A stretch of DNA of 64,000 nucleotides. It comes from JACKOB01 sp024234575 (GTDB taxonomy: Bacteria; Pseudomonadota; Gammaproteobacteria; Pseudomonadales; Oleiphilaceae). The stretch covers positions 202,957 through 266,956 of the forward strand of contig JBPJFZ010000006.1 in assembly GCA_051208035.1 (NCBI GenBank), in the 5' to 3' direction. Positions 26,630 to 36,244 of this stretch are shown in pieces; position 1 is the first letter of the stretch; the number at the start of each line of letters is the position of its first letter. The translations under genes were made by a program, and so were the position numbers. Below the pieces are notes generated by a model that was not told where the DNA came from, made no database searches, and saw nothing but the letters and a program-made list of their open reading frames with translations.

Positions 26630-27124
26630 ATGAAAACAATTAATTCACCGACCGATAGTAAACAAAAAATTGACGAGCAAGGATTCAATATTCCGATTCT
26701 GCAAGACCGATGCGATAGTGACCCACAACAGTCTGGCTTATCGAGTTCTGCCAACACCATTTCGGGAGTGAAGTATCCGTCCGACAATCGCAGCAATCCT
26801 TTTTTACCCTATGACACATTAGAAAAGCTTGCTGCCGAACGAGTGCAATTCCAGCAGCAACTGGCAGAGTTCGATCACTACTTTAATGAAAAAGATAGCA
26901 CCAGGAAGAAGCTACCCAACTCGCTAAAAGCAACCTCACTGTCCCCTCAGCCAAAAAAACAGTTAGAGGAAACTACTGAAATAAAGACTGAGAGCATTCG
27001 ACAACTGGTGCAAACCATGACCCAGGCAGTCATGGCGGAGTACGCGGCGGAAATAGAAATGGAAGTGTTTAGACGCGTAAAAACCAAACTGTTAGGTAGC
27101 AACGAAAGCGGCAGCAAAGACTAA
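26630..27124 (+). CDS. Hypothetical protein between holC and valS
   Basis: 164 residues, polar, with no signal peptide or membrane helix. The first 55 residues look disordered. A short conserved-looking motif, NPFLPYDTLEKLAAERVQFQQQL, is followed by a low-complexity Lys/Pro stretch and a C-terminal helix (IRQLVQTMTQAVMAEYAAEIEMEVFRRVKTKLL). Pseudomonas genomes also have a small uncharacterised gene here. AGGATGG precedes the ATG. A link to replication through holC is possible by context only. Confidence 0.7.
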   Translation: MKTINSPTDSKQKIDEQGFNIPILQDRCDSDPQQSGLSSSANTISGVKYPSDNRSNPFLPYDTLEKLAAERVQFQQQLAEFDHYFNEKDSTRKKLPNSLKATSLSPQPKKQLEETTEIKTESIRQLVQTMTQAVMAEYAAEIEMEVFRRVKTKLLGSNESGSKD

Positions 27125-27368
27125 GCAAGAAAGCTGCGTACTTAATCTCGCCCCGCTTAAACTCATTTTATACATGCAGGCGTGATCTCTAACAGCAGGT
27201 AAAAAAGCGCATTTTAATGACCGAGCATGTATAATGCCGCTCAGCTTGCTTGCCAAATGAAATGATTAGCCAGCGTCATTCAGGGCATAAAAAATTCATC
27301 GATCCGGCGAGACCAATCTTGCCTTGGATTAACCCCAATAAATCAGCGATTAATTGTCTTAGTTTATT

Positions 27369-30197
27369 ATGGAAAAAACTTATCAGCCCAGCGACATCGA
27401 ACAGAATTGGTACAATACTTGGGAAGAAAAAGGCTACTTTAAGCCTTCAGGTACTGGTGATTCTTATTGCATCATGATCCCGCCACCAAATGTTACGGGA
27501 AGCCTGCACATGGGGCACGGCTTCAACAATACGATCATGGATACAATGGTTCGTTATCACCGAATGCAAGGCCGCAATACACTATGGCAACCAGGCACCG
27601 ACCATGCAGGTATTGCCACGCAAATGGTAGTAGAGCGCAAGCTGGCAGCAGAGAATGTTACCCGGCATGATCTTGGCCGTGATAAGTTTCTAGACAAAGT
27701 CTGGGAATGGAAAGAAGAATCCGGTGGCACCATTACCCGCCAGATTCGCCGACTTGGTTCCTCCGTTGACTGGAGTCGCGAGCGCTTTACGATGGACCCT
27801 GGTCTGTCAAATGCAGTGCAGGAGGTTTTCGTTCGGCTTTACGATGACGGCTTGATTTACCGCGGCAAGCGCCTGGTGAACTGGGACCCCAAGTTACATA
27901 CAGCTATCTCTGATCTGGAAGTTATCTCTGAAGAAGAAAGCGGCTCAATGTGGCACTTCCGTTATCCGCTGGAAGACAATTCGGGGCATTTGGTAGTTGC
28001 CACCACGCGACCAGAAACCATGCTGGGAGATACCGCCGTTGCGGTGCACCCAGAAGATGAGCGCTACCGACACCTGATTGGCAAACAAATTCGCCTGCCG
28101 CTGACCAACCGTTTAATACCTATTATCGGCGACGACTATGTTGACCGTGAGTTTGGTTCAGGCTGCGTAAAAATCACCCCGGCCCATGATTTTAATGACT
28201 ATGAAATAGGCAAACGCCACGACTTACCGATCATTAATATTTTTGATCGGGACGCGAACGTCCTCAGCGAATTTACCGTCCTTACCTTTAAAAGCTATGA
28301 AACCCTGCATGGCGAAAAAGCACCGGCAGAATATGCAGGGCTGGAGCGATTCGAAGCACGTAAAAAGGTGGTGGCAGCGATCGACGCTCTCGGCCTGCTC
28401 GAAAAAATTGACCCGCACACACTGAAGGTTCCGCGCGGTGATCGCTCGGGAGTGGTGGTTGAGCCCTGGCTGACAGATCAGTGGTATGTGAAAACCGCCC
28501 CGCTGGCCGCAGAGGCGATCAAAGCCGTTGAAGACGGTCGCATCGAGTTTGTACCCAAGCAGTACGAGAACATGTATTTTTCCTGGATGCGTGACATTCA
28601 GGACTGGTGTATATCACGACAGTTGTGGTGGGGACACAGAATCCCTGCCTGGTACGACAACAGCGGCAACATCTACGTGGGCCGCAATGAAGCGGAAGTG
28701 CGTGAGAAATATAATATCGCCGCTGACCATAAAATTTACCAGGATGAAGATGTACTCGACACCTGGTTTTCGTCTGCGCTTTGGACATTCTCAACACTGG
28801 GATGGCCTGAGCAAACACCCGAGCTAAAGACGTTTCATCCGACTGATGTTTTGGTTACCGGCTTTGACATCATCTTTTTCTGGGTTGCCAGAATGATCAT
28901 GATGACGATGCACTTCGTGAAAGATGAAGATGGCACTCCGCAAGTGCCCTTCAAAACCGTTTATGTTCATGGTCTTGTGCGCGACTCGCAAGGCCAGAAA
29001 ATGTCGAAATCCAAAGGTAATGTTCTAGATCCATTAGATATTATCGATGGAATCGACTTACCAACACTGCTCAACAAAAGAACCACTGGCATGATGCAGC
29101 CTCAAATGGCGGCGAAGATAGGCAAGCAGACCGAAAAAGAGTTTCCTGAAGGCATCGCCTCCTATGGCACCGACGCCTTGCGTTTTACCTTCTGCTCGCT
29201 GGCATCTACCGGGCGTGATATCAAGTTTGATATGGGCCGTGTTGAAGGCTACAGAAACTTTTGTAACAAAATCTGGAATGCCGCCCGCTATGTGCTGATG
29301 AACGCTGAAGACAAAGACTGCGGCCAAAATGGTGGTGACCTGGACTTCGGGCTCGCTGAGCGCTGGATTATTTCACGCCTGCAACAAACAGAAGCGCTGG
29401 TGGCCAAACACATGCAGGAATATCGCTTCGACCTCGTCGCCCAAGCGATTTACGAGTTTGTCTGGAATGAGTACTGCGATTGGTATCTCGAACTATCCAA
29501 ACCGGTACTCTGGGACGAAAGCGCATCGGATGCAAAACAGCGAGCAACACGCCGAACATTGGTTCGCGTACTGGAAGCTATCCTGCGTTTATCACATCCA
29601 ATCATGCCTTTCATTACGGAAGAAATCTGGCAACGCATACGTGTTTTTGCAGGTAAATCTGGCGACACAATTATGACACAGCCCTATCCCACGGCTGACG
29701 AAAGCAAAATCGACGAAATTGCCAACGGTGATATCGAGTGGCTGAAGGGTGTTATCCTGGCCGTGCGAAATATCCGAGGCGAAATGGATATATCACCCGC
29801 TAAACCGATCCCTGTCTTTTTCAAAAATGGTTCAAGTGAAGACCTCAGACGCCTGAGCGAGAATGACACCTACCTGAAAAAACTCGCGAAGCTTGAACAA
29901 ATTACGGTTCTTGGTAGCGAAGAAGCACCCATGTCGGCAACTCAGTTAGTCGGTGATATGGAAATCCTGGTGCCAATGGCAGGACTAATTGATAAAGACG
30001 CTGAAATCACCCGTCTTGAAAAAGAAATTGATAAGGCGACAAAAGAACTGCAGCGACTGCAAGGCAAACTTGGTAACGAAAAATTCGTTGCTAATGCCCC
30101 TGCCGATGTTGTCGAGAAGGAGCAGGCCAAACTAGCGGATATCAACGCATCACATCAGGTACTGACGGTACAGCTGGAAAAAATACGTAATATGTAA
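27369..30197 (+). CDS. valS: Valine--tRNA ligase
   Basis: 942 residues, a class I synthetase. The HIGH-type motif is HMGHG in PPPNVTGSLHMGHGFNNTI and the KMSKS motif appears as GQKMSKSKGNVLDPLD. Between them is the editing (CP1) domain with VATTRPETMLGDTAVAVHPED. The C-terminus is an anticodon-binding helical domain and a coiled-coil arm (KDAEITRLEKEIDKATKELQRLQGKL), which contacts tRNA-Val. A TATAAT at 27230-27235 may be the -10 of its promoter, about 130 bp upstream. Confidence 0.98.
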   Translation: MEKTYQPSDIEQNWYNTWEEKGYFKPSGTGDSYCIMIPPPNVTGSLHMGHGFNNTIMDTMVRYHRMQGRNTLWQPGTDHAGIATQMVVERKLAAENVTRHDLGRDKFLDKVWEWKEESGGTITRQIRRLGSSVDWSRERFTMDPGLSNAVQEVFVRLYDDGLIYRGKRLVNWDPKLHTAISDLEVISEEESGSMWHFRYPLEDNSGHLVVATTRPETMLGDTAVAVHPEDERYRHLIGKQIRLPLTNRLIPIIGDDYVDREFGSGCVKITPAHDFNDYEIGKRHDLPIINIFDRDANVLSEFTVLTFKSYETLHGEKAPAEYAGLERFEARKKVVAAIDALGLLEKIDPHTLKVPRGDRSGVVVEPWLTDQWYVKTAPLAAEAIKAVEDGRIEFVPKQYENMYFSWMRDIQDWCISRQLWWGHRIPAWYDNSGNIYVGRNEAEVREKYNIAADHKIYQDEDVLDTWFSSALWTFSTLGWPEQTPELKTFHPTDVLVTGFDIIFFWVARMIMMTMHFVKDEDGTPQVPFKTVYVHGLVRDSQGQKMSKSKGNVLDPLDIIDGIDLPTLLNKRTTGMMQPQMAAKIGKQTEKEFPEGIASYGTDALRFTFCSLASTGRDIKFDMGRVEGYRNFCNKIWNAARYVLMNAEDKDCGQNGGDLDFGLAERWIISRLQQTEALVAKHMQEYRFDLVAQAIYEFVWNEYCDWYLELSKPVLWDESASDAKQRATRRTLVRVLEAILRLSHPIMPFITEEIWQRIRVFAGKSGDTIMTQPYPTADESKIDEIANGDIEWLKGVILAVRNIRGEMDISPAKPIPVFFKNGSSEDLRRLSENDTYLKKLAKLEQITVLGSEEAPMSATQLVGDMEILVPMAGLIDKDAEITRLEKEIDKATKELQRLQGKLGNEKFVANAPADVVEKEQAKLADINASHQVLTVQLEKIRNM

Positions 30198-30215
30198 CCC
30201 TGCGAAAGCTAAGTT

Positions 30216-30250
30216 AGCGGCTGCCACATTTAACTCCTATGGCAGCCGCT
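30216..30250 (+). terminator. Strong hairpin after valS
   Basis: A perfect 11-bp stem AGCGGCTGCCA/TGGCAGCCGCT (30216-30226 and 30240-30250) with a 13-base loop, 18 bp after the valS stop. No T run follows, so it could be a weak terminator or an mRNA 3'-end stabiliser. Confidence 0.5.
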
Positions 30251-30313
30251 TACAATTAGGGACTCATTCGATTAAGCGCCAAAACCAGCCCGTCCTCTCA
30301 GCCAAATTCCCTT

Positions 30314-31279
30314 ATGACACCAACAAGCACTTCCATCATCCATGTTATCGGCGGTGGCTCTATCGGACTATTATTCGCTGGCAGACTGTCACCATTCGCA
30401 AGAGTTCATATACTTTCCAGAAATGGAAACTCTATCGCAACACAATTTAGCATTGAATCCCCAGACGGAAGCATTAGCACCTACTCTCTCGACACAGAGC
30501 ACAACCCTCAAGCAGGTATTGACTGGTTATTGGTGTGTACCAAAAGCTATGACGCCGAAAAGGCCGTCAACCTTGTATCCGCAAGACTTTCCGAAAATTC
30601 GCGTATCGTGCTTTTAGGTAACGGCATGGGATACCAGCAAAGGATCGCCACCAACCACCCCAGCTGCAAAGTTTTAGTGGCTTCTACGACTGAGGGCGCC
30701 AATAGACCACAGATACAGGGTACACAACCTGCTGTAACGTGCGTGCGCCATGCAGGCACGGGAAATACAACAATCGGCGCTTTGCACAGCCCCCCAACCC
30801 ACAGCATTAAGCAGGACTTGCTCGCGCTCAGTGCACTGCTGAATAAAGCCAGTTTCGACAATGACATTAGCGAAAATATTGTCATGGCACTGTGGCGAAA
30901 ACTCATTGTTAACTGCGGTATCAACCCGTTTACGGCAATTCTCAATTGCACTAATGGCAACATTCTGCGCCATCCTTTTTTTCTCACGCGCATTGACGCA
31001 CTGTGCAACGAACTTGCTGATGCGGCACAACGGGCAGGCCTGGCGATCTCTGCCGAAGAATGCAAGAAAAGCGTGCGGTTGGTGGCCGCTGCAACGCAAT
31101 ATAATCGTTCATCGATGCTGCAGGATGTTACTCAGGGTAAACTTACAGAAATAGACTTCATCAACGGGTTTATCTGCCAGCAAGGCGAGTTGCATTCGCA
31201 GGACTACCCCATTAACCGAGAACTGACAACGAAGGTAAAGGAGTTATCACCAATGTCGCCGGCTGTACCACAAGGGTAA
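30314..31279 (+). CDS. panE: 2-dehydropantoate 2-reductase (ApbA/PanE family)
   Basis: 321 residues. It uses NADPH to reduce ketopantoate to pantoate for coenzyme A synthesis. The Rossmann motif is VIGGGSIGLLFAGRLS, followed by WLLVCTKSYDAEKAV with the family Lys, GNGMGYQQRI, and the C-terminal NIVMALWRKLIVNCGINPFTAIL containing the catalytic Lys. YNRSSMLQDVTQGKLTEIDFINGFI is strongly family-like. The ribosome site is weak. Some family members reduce other 2-keto acids, so the substrate is probable, not proven. Confidence 0.85.
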   Translation: MTPTSTSIIHVIGGGSIGLLFAGRLSPFARVHILSRNGNSIATQFSIESPDGSISTYSLDTEHNPQAGIDWLLVCTKSYDAEKAVNLVSARLSENSRIVLLGNGMGYQQRIATNHPSCKVLVASTTEGANRPQIQGTQPAVTCVRHAGTGNTTIGALHSPPTHSIKQDLLALSALLNKASFDNDISENIVMALWRKLIVNCGINPFTAILNCTNGNILRHPFFLTRIDALCNELADAAQRAGLAISAEECKKSVRLVAAATQYNRSSMLQDVTQGKLTEIDFINGFICQQGELHSQDYPINRELTTKVKELSPMSPAVPQG

Positions 31280-31315
31280 TAACACAGCGAGCGAAATCAA
31301 AAAGCAAAATCAAAA

Positions 31316-31340
31316 AGCAAAAAGCCCCAAAAAAGGGGCT
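31316..31340 (-). terminator. Terminator after the chemoreceptor gene
   Basis: Stem AGCCCC/GGGGCT (31323-31328 and 31335-31340) around six bases. On the reverse strand it is followed by a T-rich tract. It lies 36 bp after the chemoreceptor stop. Confidence 0.8.
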
Positions 31341-31375
31341 GAAAAACGAAGGTACTTTTACAAAATCGATTGAGT

Positions 31376-33406
31376 CTACACTTTAAATGCTTCGATTATT
31401 GACTGCAGCGAACTGGTTAAATCAGACAACTCTTTACTCGCCCCCAGTGTATCTTTGGCGTTATCCGCTGTTTCCTGACCGAATACGGTAATCTGCCTAA
31501 CGTTGTTATCAATGTTTTTGGCTACTGCACTTTGCTCTTCAGCGGCCTGAGCGATCTGATGGCTCATGTCTACGATGGTGGAGACCGCCGCAACTATGTT
31601 GTCCAACGCCTTAGAAACTTTTTGCGACTGCTCAACCGTGCTGTTGGTAGCTTTATGACTACCTTGCATAGACTTGACCGCTTCACTTACCCCAGATTGC
31701 AAGCGATCGATCATTTTTTCGATTTCTTCTGTAGATTTCTGTGTGCGTTGCGACAGCGTTCTCACTTCATCGGCCACGACAGCAAAGCCACGGCCCTGCT
31801 CACCTGCTCGTGCGGCTTCGATCGCGGCATTCAACGCCAGCAGGTTGGTTTGCTCGGCGATGGCACGGATTTCCACCAGCACCTGGCTGATATTCTGGCT
31901 GTCGTCGCTTACCCGATTAATTATAGTTACCGACGCTTCGATTTCTTGCGCCAATCGGTTGATGGTTTTCAGGGTCTCTTCAACTACATGGCGGCCATTG
32001 CTCGCTTCTTCATCTGCCTGGTGGGCAGCGTCAGAGGCATGCTGCGAACTGGTGGCAACTTCCTGCACGGTGTCGACCATCTGATGCATGGCTTCAGATA
32101 TCTGGGCGGTTTCTGCCATTTGTTTCTCAACCGCCTGGCTGTTCGCCACAGCAGTGTGATTGACTCGTTTGGCTTGCAGGTCAACATCAAGGCCGGTAGT
32201 GCTCACCACCTGAATCAGTTGGTGCATCTTAGCGGTCATGTTATTGAACTCTGTCGTCAGAGCGCCCATTTCATCCTGCGTGAAGACACCTAAGCGAACG
32301 GTCATATCCCCATCGGCAACCTTTTGCGCTCCCGAAGCAAAGCTCTCGATAGTTGTTCTGATCGAGAAAAAGAACCCCATATAGAGATAAACAATTATTA
32401 GCAGTAAAATCGATTGGCCAATAGCAATCGTATACAAGACCTGTTTTTCTGCATCTAAACGAATCGATAACACCTCACCTATTGCTTCCGCAATTGCGAA
32501 ATCAAAATCGAATAGTTTATCTATCTCACGAGACACCTGGTCATCAAATTCATTCCAGGGCATATCCAGCCCAATCGGGGTAATAATATTGGTATCAAGG
32601 CTGTCACGAACGATCAGTATTGAATCTTTAATACCATCTGCCTGTCCTGAAAGACGAGCTTTAATTGCCTCGGATGAGTTTAATGCCACTTCAAGCGCCG
32701 GAACAAAAGACGTGTTCATATTGGTCAAACGGTCAAAGTTTGCGTTTAGCAAATCACTCATCACGTAATTGACCTGGCCTTCATTTAAAGAAAATATCCC
32801 TTTATTACGCGCATCTCCAAGATCACTGGTGGTTCTTCTGAGGGTTTTAGCAGAAAGTTCAAGAAGCAGCTGCACTTCGCGGGAGGGATCTTGCGCCAGT
32901 CCTGAGATTTGTACGATCGACGAGAGCACGCTGCCCACCCTTGTTGCAAACTCGTTATAGTATTTGTACTGGGGGTCAACGTTTTCCTGGTAGGCATCCT
33001 CCGTGATCAGCTTTGTCCACTGACTGGACGCATCAGTTAACTGGTTACGCAAATCGCCGGTTTTATCAAAATCCATCGAGGCATCTTCCAGAGTGATAAA
33101 CAACTCCGATACCTGCTTACGCGCCCTGATAGACTTTTCATCCAATGCAGGTACGGGGCGCAACTTCGATACCGCTCGGTAATCACGATACCGTTGTACT
33201 TCCTGCATCAACTGAGTAGTCGTTCGATAAACTTCAATACCATCCATTTCATTTTCAATGTTTTGAATGGACGACATGAGCTGGGTTACCAACACCTGAC
33301 CCAGCCAACCTATAGGCAACAGAAAAAGCACACTGATCAGACTGAACTTATAAACGTATTTCAGTCTGTTCATTAACAGTATGGCGGGCAACAAAAACCG
33401 CTTCAC
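31376..33406 (-). CDS. Methyl-accepting chemotaxis protein
   Basis: 676 residues from a GTG at 33406 with GGAGGG upstream. A first membrane helix (about 17-38) and a second (about 334-356) flank an unusually long, roughly 300-residue periplasmic sensor of helical character with no recognised ligand signature. A HAMP domain follows (about 357-410, IESFASGAQKVADGDMTVRLG) and then the signalling domain, whose tip reads EQTNLLALNAAIEAARAGEQGRGFAVVADEVR. There is no C-terminal CheR-binding pentapeptide. It is a single-gene unit with a sigma-28 promoter upstream and a terminator downstream. The ligand cannot be told from sequence. Confidence 0.95.
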   Translation of the reverse strand: MKRFLLPAILLMNRLKYVYKFSLISVLFLLPIGWLGQVLVTQLMSSIQNIENEMDGIEVYRTTTQLMQEVQRYRDYRAVSKLRPVPALDEKSIRARKQVSELFITLEDASMDFDKTGDLRNQLTDASSQWTKLITEDAYQENVDPQYKYYNEFATRVGSVLSSIVQISGLAQDPSREVQLLLELSAKTLRRTTSDLGDARNKGIFSLNEGQVNYVMSDLLNANFDRLTNMNTSFVPALEVALNSSEAIKARLSGQADGIKDSILIVRDSLDTNIITPIGLDMPWNEFDDQVSREIDKLFDFDFAIAEAIGEVLSIRLDAEKQVLYTIAIGQSILLLIIVYLYMGFFFSIRTTIESFASGAQKVADGDMTVRLGVFTQDEMGALTTEFNNMTAKMHQLIQVVSTTGLDVDLQAKRVNHTAVANSQAVEKQMAETAQISEAMHQMVDTVQEVATSSQHASDAAHQADEEASNGRHVVEETLKTINRLAQEIEASVTIINRVSDDSQNISQVLVEIRAIAEQTNLLALNAAIEAARAGEQGRGFAVVADEVRTLSQRTQKSTEEIEKMIDRLQSGVSEAVKSMQGSHKATNSTVEQSQKVSKALDNIVAAVSTIVDMSHQIAQAAEEQSAVAKNIDNNVRQITVFGQETADNAKDTLGASKELSDLTSSLQSIIEAFKV

Positions 33407-33742
33407 TAAGCACCCTCCGCGAGGAATTTTCTAGGTTTAAACCACTACGCTAACGCGCTTTAAACGTAGTATATATATGGATATAAAACGCACTATGATT
33501 TTCAGTGTAGTTCAAAGTTTCTGGTTTGCAGCCATATCAGAAATAATTTATGCACTAATGATCGTCACAGCCGCAATTGTGCTACTGGATATATCGGCTA
33601 ACAAATCATAAAGTTAAGCAGATTTCCTAGAAAACGTTTAACACAAGCTTTGTACGAGCAACCCGCCAGGCTATAAACCTATCACCCAATTCGGGCTTGA
33701 CGCTGGTTCACTGATGAAAACTGACAAAACAACGAGGATGTA
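33407..33742. other. Divergent intergenic region, chemoreceptor and ROK kinase
   Basis: 336 bp. It contains the sigma-28 promoter of the chemoreceptor (33591-33617) and the ribosome site of the kinase (GAGGATGTA before ATG). The long chemoreceptor leader (about 170 bases) is AT-rich. No gene is seen. Confidence 0.55.
33591..33617 (-). promoter_or_regulatory. Sigma-28 (FliA) promoter for the chemoreceptor
   Basis: Reverse strand: TTAA (33614-33617), exactly 15 bp, then GCCGATAT (33591-33598). The -10 matches 7 of 8 and the -35 matches 3 of 4 of the FliA consensus TAAA-N15-GCCGATAA. Chemoreceptors are classic FliA targets. Confidence 0.7.
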
Positions 33743-34648
33743 ATGCATATAGGCATCGATCTTGGAGGCACAAAAACAGAAATTGTGGTGCTGGATGCTC
33801 TGTCTCAAGTCTTATTTCGACGCCGCGTTGCCAGTGCGCGCGACAGCTATGACGACACCCTTGATACTTTACAGACTCTCATTACCAACGCCGAAAACGA
33901 AGTGAATGCCCAGTGCTCGATCGGCATAGGTATTCCTGGCGCGATATCACCGGATACCGGGTTGATCAAAAATGCTAATTCCACCTGGCTGATAGGCCAC
34001 AACCTCGCCGAAGACTTGCGAAAGCGTTTGGACCGCCCCGTTTGCATAGCTAACGATGCTGACTGCTTTACCTTGTCAGAATCGATCGATGGTGCCGCGA
34101 AAGATAAGCGGCTAGTGTTTGGCGTTATTCTGGGAACCGGCGTTGGTGGAGGAATCGTATTCAATCAACAGCTATTAGGCGGCCCCAACGCCATAACAGG
34201 TGAATGGGGGCACAACCCATTACCCTATCCACAAGGACCAGAAATACCAGGTGATAGCTGTTACTGTGGTCGTAAAGGCTGTATTGAAACATGGTTATCC
34301 GGGCCAGCTCTTGAAAGACAATACCGCTTAGCTTCAGGTCACAAGGTTTCGGGCCACGAATTTCACCAGGCACTCACCGCTAACGAACCTCATGCAACGG
34401 CATGCATACAAGATTATGCCGACAGATTGGCCAGAGGTCTTGCCAGTGTTATCAACATTCTCGACCCCGATATGATTGTTTTAGGAGGCGGGCTATCTAA
34501 TATCAACCAGATTTATAAAATGACGGCCCAGAAAATCCCCCACTATGTCTTCTCCGATCGGGTGAACACACAAATAGTGAAAAATATTCACGGCGACTCA
34601 AGTGGTGTCCGCGGCGCAGCCTGGCTCGGTGCCAAACTGTTACGCTAG
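33743..34648 (+). CDS. mak: ROK family sugar kinase, fructokinase (Mak)-like
   Basis: 301 residues. The N-terminal phosphate motif is GIDLGGTKTEIVVLD and the ROK signature VFGVILGTGVGGGIVFNQQLLGGPN contains the conserved Gly-rich turn. The zinc/His motif is GEWGHNPLPYPQGPEIPGDSCYCGRKGCIETWLSGPA, close to E. coli Mak, and the catalytic Asp is in NDADCF. It phosphorylates a free sugar, probably fructose, though glucose or N-acetylglucosamine are alternatives in this family. It is likely a single gene, with syd 62 bp downstream on the same strand. Confidence 0.85.
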   Translation: MHIGIDLGGTKTEIVVLDALSQVLFRRRVASARDSYDDTLDTLQTLITNAENEVNAQCSIGIGIPGAISPDTGLIKNANSTWLIGHNLAEDLRKRLDRPVCIANDADCFTLSESIDGAAKDKRLVFGVILGTGVGGGIVFNQQLLGGPNAITGEWGHNPLPYPQGPEIPGDSCYCGRKGCIETWLSGPALERQYRLASGHKVSGHEFHQALTANEPHATACIQDYADRLARGLASVINILDPDMIVLGGGLSNINQIYKMTAQKIPHYVFSDRVNTQIVKNIHGDSSGVRGAAWLGAKLLR

Positions 34649-34710
34649 AATACCCCCACTCTAAAGACCCTATAAGCCACATAACAGAGCCCACACAGGA
34701 GACGAGCCGC

Positions 34711-35310
34711 ATGCACAAACAAAACTCCATGGACACCACCGACGCAGATGACAGCACTTTAGTGGCCCTCGCCAACCTGCTAGGCCGGCACCAGAAGCTT
34801 TTTACAGAACAAGGCATGTCAGGACCAACCGTAGAATTTGACGCGCAATGGACTTCAGAATGTATCTACGGCAGCAAAGATCAGAATCGTCAGGTCACAT
34901 GGAAGCCGGTACGCCGTTCATACCGCAATACGTTCACTGATATGGAAGACGCATTAGAGAAGAAATTTCATCCATCCGTAGTCACTTACTATTGTAGTCA
35001 TTGGTCGGATGGCATCTGGGGAGAATTTGCCAACGAGCAGATCAGCCTGATTCAGGTCTGGAATGACGAAGACTTGGACATGCTAAAAAAGAATTTACTA
35101 GGCCATGCTTTTGCGAAGCATAAGAACCGACTGCCATTAACGCTTTTTATCGGCTGCACGAGGGATGACGATATTGTCAGTGTGGATAATGAATCTGGGC
35201 AAGTCATCGTAGAAAAACCCGGTAAAAAGGCTTTTCGCGTTCTAGCTGATAATTTGGCGACATTTTTAGACGAGTTCACACCAAGCACCAGACCCTATTC
35301 TGGCGAATAA
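34711..35310 (+). CDS. syd: SecY-interacting protein Syd
   Basis: 199 residues. Syd binds cytosolic loops of SecY and is thought to proofread the SecYEG translocon. Typical sequence includes WTSECIYG, VTWKPVRR, TDMEDALEKKFHPSVVTYYCSHWSDGI and LIQVWNDEDLDMLKKNLLGHAFAKHKNRLPLTLFIGC. There is no signal peptide. AGGAG lies 8 bases before the ATG. The protein is slightly longer at the N-terminus than E. coli Syd. Confidence 0.92.
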   Translation: MHKQNSMDTTDADDSTLVALANLLGRHQKLFTEQGMSGPTVEFDAQWTSECIYGSKDQNRQVTWKPVRRSYRNTFTDMEDALEKKFHPSVVTYYCSHWSDGIWGEFANEQISLIQVWNDEDLDMLKKNLLGHAFAKHKNRLPLTLFIGCTRDDDIVSVDNESGQVIVEKPGKKAFRVLADNLATFLDEFTPSTRPYSGE

Positions 35311-35318
35311 TATGCCCC

Positions 35319-36191
35319 TTACATCCAGCCGGCCAAAGCAAAGAGCGCTAATACCATAAACCACACACCAAGAGACCGGTTGAGTAATTCTCGTATAGCC
35401 GTTAGCAGAATGGTTGTTTGGCTGTATTGAGATGAGTCGCTGCCGCGTTTTTCAAATAAGTCGCGGCAATCCTCCCCGAGCGCTCCCTGCGCAGTCAAAT
35501 GCAGAAAGTTTACCGCGGTGATATTAAGATCAAGCATCTTCTCTAAGGCAACGCGATAGCAGGTAGAAAAGTTTCCTGTAAAAGCAAAACTGAAAGCTAG
35601 TATGCGTGATGGCACAAAGGCTACCAGCTCATACGCTTTCGCGAATATTTCTATTTGGCCACCAGTTTTTCTTCGCTCTATTTGTTCAAACATACGCACT
35701 ATCAAAGCCGCCGGAGCGCCCGCCAACGCAAACCAGAAAATCACCAGAAAATAGCGCCGAAAAGACTCTTCCAGCAACCAATGACACGCCTGATAACGAA
35801 GTTCGGCTGGTGAGTTAATACGATAGACGGCTTCCGTAGGGTAGCAGGCGGATAATATATGATGTGCTCCAGCATAATCGCCTTTTTCATCCGATGCAGA
35901 AAACTGCAACAGTTGCTCTTTAAAGCCGCTATCACCCAACAAAAACAGCAGTATTAAAAACTCGGCAAAAAAATACAGCAGACCAAAGTAATCTCGGCTA
36001 ATCGACTCCAGCGCTACATAAAACAGCAGCGCCAGTAAAATCGTGATACCTATAAAAACATAAGCGGCGTTAGCGGTGTGCCAGTGAGAGCCTTTGAGCA
36101 CTAAATCCAGCTTGCGATCAAAAACCCGGCTAAAGGGGATGTCGAAACGTCGTTGCAGCATGTAAAGGACAACCAGTAACAGAAAGTTCAC
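35319..36191 (-). CDS. ampE: Regulatory signalling modulator protein AmpE
   Basis: 290 residues, starting with GTG. About four membrane segments: N-terminus (2-11), 45-65, 75-97, 155-175 and a final one at the C-terminus. The conserved AmpE stretches are FDRKLDLVLKGSHWH, RYQACHWLLEESFRRYFLVIFWFALAGAPAALIVR and FVPSRILAFSFAFTGNF. It is associated with ampD in the beta-lactamase-control pathway; its molecular action is poorly defined. It follows ampD by 53 bp on the same strand. Confidence 0.92.
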   Translation of the reverse strand: MNFLLLVVLYMLQRRFDIPFSRVFDRKLDLVLKGSHWHTANAAYVFIGITILLALLFYVALESISRDYFGLLYFFAEFLILLFLLGDSGFKEQLLQFSASDEKGDYAGAHHILSACYPTEAVYRINSPAELRYQACHWLLEESFRRYFLVIFWFALAGAPAALIVRMFEQIERRKTGGQIEIFAKAYELVAFVPSRILAFSFAFTGNFSTCYRVALEKMLDLNITAVNFLHLTAQGALGEDCRDLFEKRGSDSSQYSQTTILLTAIRELLNRSLGVWFMVLALFALAGWM

Positions 36192-36244
36192 AGCGACATT
36201 ACCTTATAGGTCTGATGGATTCGTTGAGCATGTGGCGTTGTTGT

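Noticed and set aside
31290..31322. A-rich direct repeat (AATCAAAAAGCAA-type)
   Set aside because: Two short copies beside the terminator; low-complexity and explained by the A/T-rich terminator region.
31532..32293. 253-codon forward frame opposite the chemoreceptor
   Set aside because: Antisense to the conserved signalling domain; composition (His/Arg/Phe-rich) is typical of shadow frames.
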